Source of the DNA: Gemmatimonadota bacterium
Lineage (GTDB): Bacteria; Gemmatimonadota; Gemmatimonadetes; Gemmatimonadales; GWC2-71-9
Direction: 5' to 3'
DNA: 26,899 nucleotides
NCBI GenBank assembly: GCA_003221825.1
Contig: QHUE01000001.1
Span: 1 to 26,899, forward strand
Part shown: one piece after another, positions 7,744 through 15,478 of the stretch
Layout: every line of letters starts with the position of its first letter
Numbering within the stretch: the first letter of the stretch is position 1
Notes under the pieces: model-generated
What the model saw: only the letters and a program-made list of their open reading frames with translations
Told to the model about the DNA's origin: nothing
Database searches by the model: none
Translations under genes and position numbers: made by a program

Positions 7744-8369
7744 AGCTGCTGCGCTGGGCGGACCCGATCGCCGCGCGCGTCGGCTCGGCGCTGCTCCGCG
7801 CCCTGGCGGCGACCTGGCGATATCGGGTGACGGGATACGAACACATTCGGACGCTCCGCGAGACGCGGCGCCCGTTCGTGTTCGTCCTCTGGCACAGTCG
7901 CATCCTGCCGTTGCTCTACCGGCACCGCGGCGAAGACGTCGTCATGCTGATCAGCCGGCACCGCGACGGCGGCTATCTCGCGGACCTGGGCACGCGCTGG
8001 GGCTATCGCTCGGTGCGCGGGTCGACGCAGCGCGGCGGGGAAGTCGGCCTGCTGGGGATCGTGCGCGCGCTGCAATCGGGTGCGGTCGTCGCCATGACCC
8101 CCGACGGTCCGCGCGGACCACGCGAGCGCGTGCAGCCGGGCGCGCTCGCGGCGGCGCAGCACGCCGACGTGCCGGTGATTGCCGTGGGCGCACGCACGAC
8201 GTCCGCGTGGTATCTCGGATCCTGGGACCGGATGTGCATTCCGAAGCCGTTCGCGGCGATCGATGTGCGGTATGGCCCGCCCGTCCGGATCGGGCCGGGG
8301 AAAGAGGCACTGCGGCACGGGATCGACGTCGTGACGCGCAGCCTGCACGAGGTCACCGGAACGGCGTGA
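7740..8369 (+). CDS. DUF374 lysophospholipid acyltransferase family protein (LpxJ-like)
   Basis: The 209-residue protein starts at ATG 7740 in ATGA overlap with lpxB; a longer open frame upstream only shadows lpxB. It carries the DUF374 pattern: FVLWHSRILPLLY (near residue 48-60), SRHRDGGYLADLGTRWG, RGSTQRGGEVGL and MTPDGPRGPRERVQPG. HS(R) and the Asp further on form the HX4D-like acyltransferase site typical of this superfamily. DUF374 includes LpxJ, the lipid A secondary acyltransferase of Helicobacter and Campylobacter, which replaces LpxL/LpxM. The position between lpxB and lpxK supports a late acylation role in lipid A synthesis. There is no cleaved signal peptide; the N-terminal amphipathic segment could bind the inner membrane. 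The family is secure; the exact substrate is inferred. Confidence 0.9.
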   Translation: MKLLRWADPIAARVGSALLRALAATWRYRVTGYEHIRTLRETRRPFVFVLWHSRILPLLYRHRGEDVVMLISRHRDGGYLADLGTRWGYRSVRGSTQRGGEVGLLGIVRALQSGAVVAMTPDGPRGPRERVQPGALAAAQHADVPVIAVGARTTSAWYLGSWDRMCIPKPFAAIDVRYGPPVRIGPGKEALRHGIDVVTRSLHEVTGTA

Positions 8370-9397
8370 GCGCGCAGCGGATCGCGCAATGGCTCTGGTG
8401 GAGCAGGGCCGCCGCCGCGCGCGCGGCGCGCGGCGTGCTGCTCCCGGTCGCCTTTCTGTATCGCACGATCATGAGCGCGCGCGCGACGGCGTACGCCCGC
8501 GGCTGGCTGCGCCAGCGGCCGTTGCCGTTGCCGGCGGTGGCGATCGGCAATCTCGCCGTGGGCGGGGCGGGGAAGACGCCGCTGGCGGCGTGGACGGCGG
8601 CGTTCTTCGCGCGGCACGGCGTGAAGCCGGGGATTCTGTTGCGGGGCTATCGCGGGGACGAGCAGGCCGTGCATCAACGGCTCGTGCCGGACGCGATCGT
8701 CGTGCCCGATCCGGACCGTCTGGCCGGCGCCGCGAAGGCGCGCGCGCAAGGCGCGCGCGTCCTCGTGCTCGATGACGCCTATCAGCGCCTCAACGTCGGG
8801 CGTGACGTCAACGTGGCCGTCGTGAGCACGGAGAGCGCACCACCGCGCCACGTCGCGTGGCCGCTGCCGGCCGGTCCATGGCGCGAGGACTGGAGCGCCC
8901 TGGGCCGCGCGAACGTCATCGTCGTCACGCGGCGCCGTGCGGCCGTCGCCGAATCGCGCGCGCTCGCGGGCCGCATCGCGGCCCGCTGGCCGGCGGCGGT
9001 GGTCGCGACCGTACAGCTCGCGCTCGATGGACTCGCCGGACTCCGGTCCGGCCGCCGCGTGGCGTTGGCGGCGCTGGCGAACAGCCGAGTCATCGTTGCC
9101 GCCGGCATCGCCGATCCCGTCAGCTTCGCGGCGCAAGTCCGCGCGTTCGGCGCGAGCGTGCAACTTACGGCATATCAAGACCATCACGCCTATCCGCCGG
9201 GCGATGTCGCCCGGCTCGCGCAGGCTGCAAAAGCCGCCGATTATGTTGTAGTCACCGAGAAGGACGCCGTGAAGCTGCGCAGCCGCTGGCCGGCGGATGC
9301 ACCCGAGCCGCTCGTCGCGGAGCTCGCGCTGCGCTGGGAAATGAACGGCGACGCCGTTGAACGCGTCCTGGAAGGGGTCCTGAAAAGGGTCGTATGA
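8366..9397 (+). CDS. lpxK: Tetraacyldisaccharide 4'-kinase LpxK
   Basis: LpxK phosphorylates the 4' position of the lipid A disaccharide at the inner membrane. I start it at GTG 8366, in GTGA overlap with the acyltransferase gene, giving 343 residues, the family size. An N-terminal hydrophobic segment (about 22-36) is the membrane anchor. The P-loop is GNLAVGGAGKTP (61-72; K70, T71). RGYRGDE (93-99), LDDAYQRL (135-142) and QDHHAY (271-276) follow, then VVTEKDAVKL (295-304). The DDGFQH box of most LpxK proteins reads DDAYQR here: both Asp are kept (D136, D137) but the His is Arg. D272-H273-H274 matches the region of the catalytic His described for Aquifex LpxK. It is coupled to the downstream dehydrogenase gene by an ATGA overlap. 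Confidence 0.94.
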   Translation: MSAQRIAQWLWWSRAAAARAARGVLLPVAFLYRTIMSARATAYARGWLRQRPLPLPAVAIGNLAVGGAGKTPLAAWTAAFFARHGVKPGILLRGYRGDEQAVHQRLVPDAIVVPDPDRLAGAAKARAQGARVLVLDDAYQRLNVGRDVNVAVVSTESAPPRHVAWPLPAGPWREDWSALGRANVIVVTRRRAAVAESRALAGRIAARWPAAVVATVQLALDGLAGLRSGRRVALAALANSRVIVAAGIADPVSFAAQVRAFGASVQLTAYQDHHAYPPGDVARLAQAAKAADYVVVTEKDAVKLRSRWPADAPEPLVAELALRWEMNGDAVERVLEGVLKRVV

Positions 9398-10683
9398 GCG
9401 AACCAGCGATTATTCGTCCGGATAAGCAGACCTTTCTCGCCGAGGAGAATCCCTTCGAGGCGATGATGGAGCGCTTCGACCATGCCGCGAAACTCCTCAA
9501 TCTCGATCGCGGCCTGTACAAGGTGCTCCGCAACCCCGAGAAGCAGATCATCGTCTCGATTCCGATCTTGCGAGACTCGGGCGAGGTCGAGGTCTTCACC
9601 GGGTACCGCGTGCTCTACAACACCTCACGCGGGCCGGCGAAAGGCGGCATTCGCTTCGACCTCAACGTGACGCTCGAAGAGGTGAAGGCACTGGCCGCCT
9701 GGATGACCTGGAAGTGCGCCCTGGTGAACATCCCGTTCGGCGGCTCAAAGGGCGGTGTCGTGTGTGACCCGAGCACGATGTCCATGGGCGAGCTGGAGAA
9801 GGTGACGAGGCGCTATACGTCCAGCATCATCGAGATTCTTGGGCCCGACTCGGACGTGCCCGCGCCCGACGTGAATACCAACGAGCGCGTGATGGCGTGG
9901 ATCATGGATACCTATTCCATGCACAAGCGCCACACCGTAACCGCCGTCGTGACCGGGAAGCCGGTCGAGATGGGCGGCTCGCTGGGACGGCGCGAAGCGA
10001 CGGGGCGCGGCTGCATGATCGTCACGCGCGAAGCGCTGGCGAAGTTGGGGATGAGCTTCAAGGGTACCCGCATCGCGGTGCAGGGCTTCGGCAACGTCGG
10101 GTCTGTCGCTGCCGACCTCATGGCGCAGGCTGGGGCGACGATCGTCGCAGTCTCTGACAAGTCGACCGCGCTGTACAACCCGAAAGGTCTCGACGTGCAG
10201 GAGCTCCTGAAGTGGGTCAAGGAGCGTCGCCAGCTCGGCGGTTACACGAAGGCCGAAACGATCTCGCACGAGCAGGTCTTGACCGTCGACTGCGAGGTGT
10301 TGATCCCCGCCGCAACCGAGAATGTGATCACCCGCAAGAATGCTCCCCACATCAAAGCCAAGATCATCTGCGAAGGTGCGAACGGCCCCACCAGCGCGGC
10401 GGCCGACAAGATTCTCGAGGACAAGGGTGTGTTCGTCATTCCCGATATTCTCGCGAACGCGGGCGGCGTCACCGTGAGCTACTTCGAATGGGTGCAGGAT
10501 CGCGGCGGCTATTTTTGGGACGAGGACACCGTCAACCGCCGGCTCGAGGCGATTCTGGTGCGCTCCTTCGGAGAAGTGATGGCGATGGCCGAGAAGCACA
10601 AGGTCGCCAACCGGATCGCCTCCTACATCGTCGCGGTGGACCGCGTGGCGGGGATGCACCGGTTGCGCGGCATGTATGCCTGA
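9394..10683 (+). CDS. gdhA: Glu/Leu/Phe/Val dehydrogenase family, glutamate dehydrogenase
   Basis: The 429-residue cytoplasmic enzyme interconverts glutamate and 2-oxoglutarate plus ammonia. The substrate-binding Lys is in GPAKGGIRF (K83) and the active-site Lys in NIPFGGSKGGVVCDP (K119), matching the GLFV dehydrogenase signature. A C-terminal Rossmann domain begins near AVQGFGNVGS (about residue 230). The length matches hexameric GDHs of about 420-430 residues. Cofactor preference (NAD or NADP) cannot be settled by eye. ATG 9394 overlaps the lpxK stop as ATGA, and the stop overlaps the rlmH start by one base (TGATG). It shares the lipid A transcript but has no known lipid A role; the placement seems to be operon growth rather than function. 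Confidence 0.95.
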   Translation: MSEPAIIRPDKQTFLAEENPFEAMMERFDHAAKLLNLDRGLYKVLRNPEKQIIVSIPILRDSGEVEVFTGYRVLYNTSRGPAKGGIRFDLNVTLEEVKALAAWMTWKCALVNIPFGGSKGGVVCDPSTMSMGELEKVTRRYTSSIIEILGPDSDVPAPDVNTNERVMAWIMDTYSMHKRHTVTAVVTGKPVEMGGSLGRREATGRGCMIVTREALAKLGMSFKGTRIAVQGFGNVGSVAADLMAQAGATIVAVSDKSTALYNPKGLDVQELLKWVKERRQLGGYTKAETISHEQVLTVDCEVLIPAATENVITRKNAPHIKAKIICEGANGPTSAAADKILEDKGVFVIPDILANAGGVTVSYFEWVQDRGGYFWDEDTVNRRLEAILVRSFGEVMAMAEKHKVANRIASYIVAVDRVAGMHRLRGMYA

Positions 10684-11099
10684 TGCGCTATCGCGTCGTC
10701 GCCCTGGGAGGCAGCCGCATGAAGAGCGCGGCGCTCCGGGCGGCCTGTGACGAGTACCTGAGCCGGATCCGCCACTACGCCAAAATCGAGGAACGGGAAG
10801 TGACAACGGCGCGCATCCCTCAGGATTCGCGCGTCGTCGCGCTGTCGGACCGCGGCGAGCCGTGGACCTCGGAGCAGCTCGCCGAGCTGGTGGGACGCTG
10901 GGAGATGGAAGGTCGCGATGTCACGTTCGTGATCGGCGGCGCTGACGGGCTTCCAGCCGATCTTCTGGGCCAGGCCGAACGCACCTGGAGTCTGGGACCG
11001 CTGACACTGCCCCATGAGCTCGCCCGCGTTGTCGTGTACGAGCAACTCTATCGTGCGCACACCATCCGGCGCGGAGAGCAATACCATCGAGGATCCTGA
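10683..11099 (+). CDS. rlmH: 23S rRNA pseudouridine-1915 N3-methyltransferase RlmH (short form)
   Basis: RlmH is a SPOUT-family SAM methyltransferase acting on m3Psi1915 of 23S rRNA in the 70S ribosome. Recognisable parts are the start MRYRVVALGGSRMK, VVALSDRGEPWTSEQLAELV, the SAM loop FVIGGADGL (82-90) and the knot segment SLGPLTLPHELARVVVYEQLYRA (103-125), with the terminal RGEQYHR. It has 138 residues; the family has about 155. The shortage is local: between EREV (residue 40) and IPQDSRVVAL (45-54) a helix of about 18-20 residues present in E. coli RlmH is absent. ATG 10683 shares one base with the gdh stop. Upstream extension only shadows gdh. The fold core is intact, so activity is possible. 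Confidence 0.92.
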   Translation: MRYRVVALGGSRMKSAALRAACDEYLSRIRHYAKIEEREVTTARIPQDSRVVALSDRGEPWTSEQLAELVGRWEMEGRDVTFVIGGADGLPADLLGQAERTWSLGPLTLPHELARVVVYEQLYRAHTIRRGEQYHRGS

Positions 11100-11646
11100 G
11101 CTCACCGCGACGGATCGCGCCGCGCTGCTCGCGTTGGCGCGAAGCGCCATCGAGGCGGCGCTGAGCGGCCGCCCGCCGCCGGGATTGCCCGGTGTGCCGG
11201 GGGTGGGGCTGCGCCGCGGCGCCTTCGTGACGCTGGAGCACCGGGAAGGGCACGATCTGCGTGGCTGCATCGGTCACATCATGGGCGACCGGCCGCTGGG
11301 TGAAGTGATTCGCCAGGTCGCGGTCTCCGCGGCGCGTTCCGACCCGCGCTTTCCGCCGGTCCAGCCCGATGAGCTGGCCGGGTTGCGGATCGAGATTTCC
11401 GTCCTGACCGCGCCCGTGCACGTCGCGACGTCGGAGTTGTGCGGTCTGGTGATCGGACGCGACGGCCTACTCGTGCGCCGCGGGCGCGCCCAGGCGGTCT
11501 TGCTGCCGCAAGTGGCGAGCGAGCAGGGGCTCGGGCCGGAGGCGTTCCTGAACGCCGTGTGCCACAAAGCGGGTCTTGCACCCGGCAGCTGGCGGGAACC
11601 GGACACCAACGTCTTCACGTTTAGAGCGGACGTCTTCGTCGAATGA
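11053..11646 (+). CDS. AMMECR1 domain-containing protein
   Basis: The product is 197 residues from GTG 11053. The AMMECR1 fold is shown by GAFVTLEHREGHDLRGCIGHI, with the hallmark LRGCIGH at residues 69-75 (C72), then SAARSDPRFPPVQPDEL, the strand EISVLTAP, GRDGLLVRRGRAQAVLLPQVASEQG and the C-terminal KAGLAPGSW. The biochemical role of AMMECR1 is not established; in many genomes it sits with MEMO1 and a radical-SAM gene, and a linked enzymatic system has been proposed. Neither partner is in this window. The start is uncertain: ATG 11014 is also in frame (210 residues) but would overlap rlmH by 86 nt instead of 47. The stop overlaps the next ATG (ATGA). Confidence 0.9.
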   Translation: MRTPSGAESNTIEDPELTATDRAALLALARSAIEAALSGRPPPGLPGVPGVGLRRGAFVTLEHREGHDLRGCIGHIMGDRPLGEVIRQVAVSAARSDPRFPPVQPDELAGLRIEISVLTAPVHVATSELCGLVIGRDGLLVRRGRAQAVLLPQVASEQGLGPEAFLNAVCHKAGLAPGSWREPDTNVFTFRADVFVE

Positions 11647-12359
11647 CCGACTGGTTCAAGCACTGGTTCGGCGGCGAGGAATATCATGAGCTCTATTCAC
11701 ACCGCGACGACGAGGACGCCCGCCGGGCGGTCGCGCTCATCCGGAGCGTCGTCACCTGGGGGAGCGGAGATCGTATCCTGGATCTCGCCTGCGGGCCGGG
11801 CCGCCATGCGGCCGAGCTGACGCGCTGGGGCGGGCAGGTCGTGGGGTTCGATCTGTCCCGTGCGATGCTGCGCCGCGCGCGCGAGCGTACCACGGCCGGG
11901 TTGGTGCGCGGCGACATGCGGGCGCTGCCGTTTCGCAACGGCAGCTTCGCGCTGGCGGTCAATCTATTCACCTCCTTTGGTTACTTTCTGGACGATGAAG
12001 AGCATCGGCGCGTGGTCCAACAGGTGGTTGCCGCACTATCCCCCGGGGGACACTTCGTGCTCGACTACCTCAACGCCGAGCACGTCCGGCGTACGCTCAA
12101 GGTCACCGAGCGGACCGAAGGCCGCGATGTGCTCGTGACCCGCCGTATCGACACCGCCAACCGCTTCGTGATCAAGGAAATCGAGCTGCGCGACGAGGGT
12201 CGCCGCTTTCAGGAGCGCGTCCGTCTCTACAGCGCCGACGAGCTGGCCGCGCTGTTCACGGACGCCGGCCTGCGCGTCGCCGTCCGTTTCGGAGACTACG
12301 ATGGCGCGCCCGCAGGTCCGAATGCGCCGCGCATGATCCTCGTGGGCGCCCGCACGTGA
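11643..12359 (+). CDS. Class I SAM-dependent methyltransferase
   Basis: This 238-residue protein has the seven-strand methyltransferase fold. Motif I is ILDLACGPGRHAAEL (about 45-59, acidic D47 and GxG), motif II ends VVGFDLS, GDMRALPF is the adenine-contact segment, and FALAVNLFTSFGYFLDD is motif IV. LSPGGHFVLDYLN is the post-IV strand. The best fit is the Methyltransf_25/11-type group that acts on small molecules; no substrate can be named. The C-terminal half (about 150-238) has a beta-rich extension with RLYSADELAALFTDAGL, common in this group. ATG 11643 overlaps the AMMECR1 stop and the stop overlaps the bshC GTG, so it is translated with both neighbours. Confidence 0.88.
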   Translation: MTDWFKHWFGGEEYHELYSHRDDEDARRAVALIRSVVTWGSGDRILDLACGPGRHAAELTRWGGQVVGFDLSRAMLRRARERTTAGLVRGDMRALPFRNGSFALAVNLFTSFGYFLDDEEHRRVVQQVVAALSPGGHFVLDYLNAEHVRRTLKVTERTEGRDVLVTRRIDTANRFVIKEIELRDEGRRFQERVRLYSADELAALFTDAGLRVAVRFGDYDGAPAGPNAPRMILVGART

Positions 12360-13780
12360 TCGCCCGCATCCTGTCCACGCCCATCCCGATGGCTGCCGGG
12401 AACATCCCCGCCGGCAAGCCGCGGCGCATTGCCGCTGACGTCCTCGCGGCCGTCCTCCCCGGTCCCGGCCGCGAGCGCCTCGCCGGTGGGGACGTATTGG
12501 CCGTCACCACGGGACAACAACCGGGGCTGTTCACCGGACCACTCTACACGGTGCACAAGGCGTTGTCGGCGATCGCGCTGGCGCGCCGGCTCGAGCAAGA
12601 GCGCGGCGTGCCGGTCGTGCCGGTCTTCTGGGTTGCGGGCGATGATCACGATTTTGCCGAAGCGAATCACGCCTGGGTGCTCGGCCGCGACAACGAGCCG
12701 GTGAAGATCGTGCTGCGCGAGCGGCCGCATGAGGCGCCCCAGCTGCCGCTGTTCCGCGAGCCGCTGGGCCCGGACATCCGCGCCGCGCTGGACGCCCTGG
12801 ACGCGGCGATCCCCGATTCCGAGTGCAAGCCGGATGTGCGGCAGTGGCTCGAGTCCACGTACCGGTCTGACACGAACCTCGCGGACGCCGGCGCCGAAGC
12901 GCTGCAGCAGCTGCTCGGACATCGCGGTCTTGCCGTGTTTCGGGCGCACGACCGGTCTGCCAAGCGCGCGGCCGCGCCGTGGATTCTGCGGGCCCTCGGC
13001 GAGACGCTGGCCGACGGACTGACGCCCGTGATGGTCGAAGGGCGGCTGGGCCGGGACCGGTTGCGCCAGGATGGCGGCGATTTTGTCACGCGCCGCAGCG
13101 GGGAGCGGTTTACGCGCACCCAGCTGGAGCAGATCGCGGCCGATACGCCGGAGCGCTTGTCCCCGAACGTATTGTTGCGGCCGCTCATCGAAGCCGTCCT
13201 CTTCCCCACGCTCGCCTACGTCGGCGGCCCGGGGGAGATGGAGTATCTCCCCGAATCAGCCTGGTTGTTCGCGAGTCTCGGCGTGTCCCCCCAGGCGCAC
13301 GTGCCGCGCTGGTCCGGGCTGATCATCGAAGCGCGCATCGACAAGGTGCTGAGCAAGCACGGCCTCACACCCGCCGACTTCGCCGGCCAGCCCGGCACCC
13401 TCGAAGCAAAGATTGCGAAGGCGGAGCTGCCATCCGACCTCGCCGAGTCGCTGAAAGCACTCCGCAACGACGTTGAGTCCCGATTCGCCAGAATCAGCGG
13501 CGAGGTGCAGCAGCTCGATCCCACGCTGGAGCGCACCGTCCAGTCGGCGCGCAACGCCGCGCTCGCCGGCACCAATGAGATCGAGAAGAAGCTCGTCGCC
13601 AGCCTCAAGCGCACGCAGGGCACGCTGGTGAGCCAGCTCGCGATCCATGTGGGTGCTCGCCGTAATTCTCATCGTCGCGTTGCTCATCCCCGTCGCCGCG
13701 ATTCTGGTCGACTCGCCGCTCGGCAAGTCGGTGGCGCGACGCATGGAGGGACGCGTGGACGGGGGAGACCTGCAGCGTAA
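12356..13780 (+). CDS. bshC: Bacillithiol synthase-type BshC, C-terminus apparently replaced
   Basis: BshC adds cysteine to glucosaminyl-malate in bacillithiol synthesis in Firmicutes; homologues occur in Deinococcus, Bacteroidetes and others. The Rossmann-like core is clear: TTGQQPGLFTGPLYTVHKAL (51-70), PVFWVAGDDHDFAEANH (89-105) and the conserved VGGPGEMEYL (near 288). A coiled-coil segment (about 345-431) follows. From residue 432 to 474 the protein is Arg/Gly-rich and unlike any BshC; this tail overlaps 134 nt of the next gene and looks like an out-of-frame read. The family usually runs to about 520-540 residues, ending with a segment around PxGxPQER that is absent in all frames here. 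GTG 12356 overlaps the methyltransferase stop. The family call is good; function is doubtful. Confidence 0.85.
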   Translation: MIARILSTPIPMAAGNIPAGKPRRIAADVLAAVLPGPGRERLAGGDVLAVTTGQQPGLFTGPLYTVHKALSAIALARRLEQERGVPVVPVFWVAGDDHDFAEANHAWVLGRDNEPVKIVLRERPHEAPQLPLFREPLGPDIRAALDALDAAIPDSECKPDVRQWLESTYRSDTNLADAGAEALQQLLGHRGLAVFRAHDRSAKRAAAPWILRALGETLADGLTPVMVEGRLGRDRLRQDGGDFVTRRSGERFTRTQLEQIAADTPERLSPNVLLRPLIEAVLFPTLAYVGGPGEMEYLPESAWLFASLGVSPQAHVPRWSGLIIEARIDKVLSKHGLTPADFAGQPGTLEAKIAKAELPSDLAESLKALRNDVESRFARISGEVQQLDPTLERTVQSARNAALAGTNEIEKKLVASLKRTQGTLVSQLAIHVGARRNSHRRVAHPRRRDSGRLAARQVGGATHGGTRGRGRPAA

Positions 13781-13901
13781 AGTCGAGAACATCGAAGCAG
13801 AGATGGAAGAGCTCAACCGCTCGGTCGCCGGCATGCGGGAAGAGCTGCAGTTCATGCAGCGCCTGCTGGAAGATCCACGCCGCAAGAAACCCACGTCTTG
13901 A
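13647..13901 (+). CDS. Small membrane-anchored coiled-coil protein (PspB-like architecture)
   Basis: This 84-residue product has one N-terminal transmembrane helix (about 2-21, MWVLAVILIVALLIPVAAI) with a short external start, a basic stretch (KSVARRMEGR), then a charged coiled coil (about 45-75, ENIEAEMEELNRSVAGMREE). Its order, TM helix plus C-terminal helix ending LQRLLED-like, resembles PspB-type phage-shock membrane proteins, but I see no decisive signature and do not assign that function. ATG 13647 lies inside the bshC tail; the stop at 13899-13901 overlaps the murJ TTG (TTGA). Codon use and hydropathy look like a real gene, and this frame is more protein-like here than the bshC frame. 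Confidence 0.75.
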   Translation: MWVLAVILIVALLIPVAAILVDSPLGKSVARRMEGRVDGGDLQRKVENIEAEMEELNRSVAGMREELQFMQRLLEDPRRKKPTS

Positions 13902-15478
13902 ACGAGGGCAGGGGGAGCGGGGGGGGGCGTCACGCCGCGCGCGTGGCGGCCGGCATCCTCGTTACCCGCGTGCTCGGCTATGTGCGCGAGCGCGTGTTCG
14001 CGCACTACTTCGGGAACGGCGCCGCCGCGGACGCATTCCGGGCGGCGCTGCGCATTCCCAACGCGCTGCGCAACCTGCTCGGCGAAGGCACGCTGTCGGC
14101 GTCGTTCATCCCGGTCTACGCGGCACTCAATGAGCAGAAGAAGGATGCGGCGCGCGCGTTAGCCGGGGCGATTCTCGGACTGCTGCTGCTCGCGAGCGGC
14201 CTCCTCGCCGTGATCGGCATCGCCTTCGCGCCGACGATCACCGCGCTTGTCGCGCAGGGCTTCGATGCCCCGCGGCGCGAGCTCACGACGGTGCTGGTCC
14301 GCATTCTGTTCCCGATGACCGGCCTCATGGTCGTGTCCGCGTGGTGTCTCGGAATTCTCAACACGCACCGCCGATTCTTCCTCCCCTACGCCGCGCCCGC
14401 GCTGTGGAACATCGCCGGAATCGCGGCGATGGTAGCCGCCGCGGCATGGCTGACCGGCCGAGGGTTCTCTCCCGATCAGCAGCTGTATCGCCTGTCGCTC
14501 GCGCTGGCGTGGGGAACCGTCCTTGGCAGCGTGCTGCAGATCGCGGTGCAGCTGCCGTCGTGCTGGCGCCTGTTGGGGGGGATTCCACTCCGCGCGAGCT
14601 TCGTGCCTGAAGGCGTCCGCGATGTCATCCTGGCATGGGGACCACTGGTCGTGGGAGCAGGCGTGGCCCAGCTGTCGGGCCTCATCGACACGTTTCTCGG
14701 CTCGTACACGGGGCAGGGTGGGCTCGCGAGTCTCGGCTATGCGCAGCTCGTCCAGCAGCTGCCGATCAGCCTGTTCGGCGTGGCGGTGACGGCGGTGTCG
14801 CTGCCGGAGCTGTCCCGCGATGCGGTCGGTGAAACACCCCACGCGCAGCTCCGCGCACGGATCGCGGTGGCCTTCCGGCGCATCGCCTTCTTCGTGATCC
14901 CATCGGCCTTCGCCTGCGCGGCCCTCGGCCCGCAAATCATCGGCGCGCTCTTTCAGACCGGCCGCTTCGATGCCGACGACACCATGCTGGTCGGCGGCGT
15001 CCTGGCCGCCTACGGCATCGGACTGCTCGGCACGTCGACCGTGAGGCTGTTCGCGTCCGGCTTCTATGCCATGCGCGACACCCGCACGCCGGTGCGGATC
15101 GCGATCACCTCGCTCGTGATCTCCGCGCTGCTGTCGTGGTTCTTCATGCGCCGGCTCGGACCGGCCGGGATCGCGCTGGGTTCATCGATCGGCCAATCGT
15201 TCAACACTGTGCTGCATCTCTACGACCTCGACAAACGGATCGGGACGATCCTGCAGCGCACCGATTGGCGCACGCTCGGCCTGGTCGTCGCCGCCGGGTT
15301 GATCGCCGCCGCGCTCGGCACGGCCGCGGCACAGCTGGTCGGCGGCTGGCGACCGATTCCTCAAGGCATTGTCGTGCTGGGTATCTTTGGGGTTGCATAC
15401 GGGGCGCTTACACTGGCGTTCCGCCACCCCGACGCGATACGCGCATGGCAATCTCTGACCGGCTCGCCCGCCAACTAG
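13898..15478 (+). CDS. murJ: Lipid II flippase MurJ
   Basis: MurJ (MviN) is a MOP-superfamily inner-membrane flippase moving lipid II to the periplasm for peptidoglycan synthesis. The 526-residue, strongly hydrophobic sequence has the length for 14 TM helices. Residues matching functional E. coli positions are visible near the N-terminus: R24 (TRVLGYVRE), R30, D45 (AADAF) and R58 (NALRNLLGEGTLSASFIPVY). Later, YTGQGGLASLGYAQLVQQLPISLFGVAV and FYAMRDTRTPVRIAI are family hallmarks. TTG 13898 overlaps the small-protein stop. The start is followed by a run of nine G (13919-13927), giving an unusual GSGGG leader before the first helix; a later start would remove it. The 3' end overlaps uvrC by 34 nt. 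Confidence 0.95.
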   Translation: MNEGRGSGGGRHAARVAAGILVTRVLGYVRERVFAHYFGNGAAADAFRAALRIPNALRNLLGEGTLSASFIPVYAALNEQKKDAARALAGAILGLLLLASGLLAVIGIAFAPTITALVAQGFDAPRRELTTVLVRILFPMTGLMVVSAWCLGILNTHRRFFLPYAAPALWNIAGIAAMVAAAAWLTGRGFSPDQQLYRLSLALAWGTVLGSVLQIAVQLPSCWRLLGGIPLRASFVPEGVRDVILAWGPLVVGAGVAQLSGLIDTFLGSYTGQGGLASLGYAQLVQQLPISLFGVAVTAVSLPELSRDAVGETPHAQLRARIAVAFRRIAFFVIPSAFACAALGPQIIGALFQTGRFDADDTMLVGGVLAAYGIGLLGTSTVRLFASGFYAMRDTRTPVRIAITSLVISALLSWFFMRRLGPAGIALGSSIGQSFNTVLHLYDLDKRIGTILQRTDWRTLGLVVAAGLIAAALGTAAAQLVGGWRPIPQGIVVLGIFGVAYGALTLAFRHPDAIRAWQSLTGSPAN

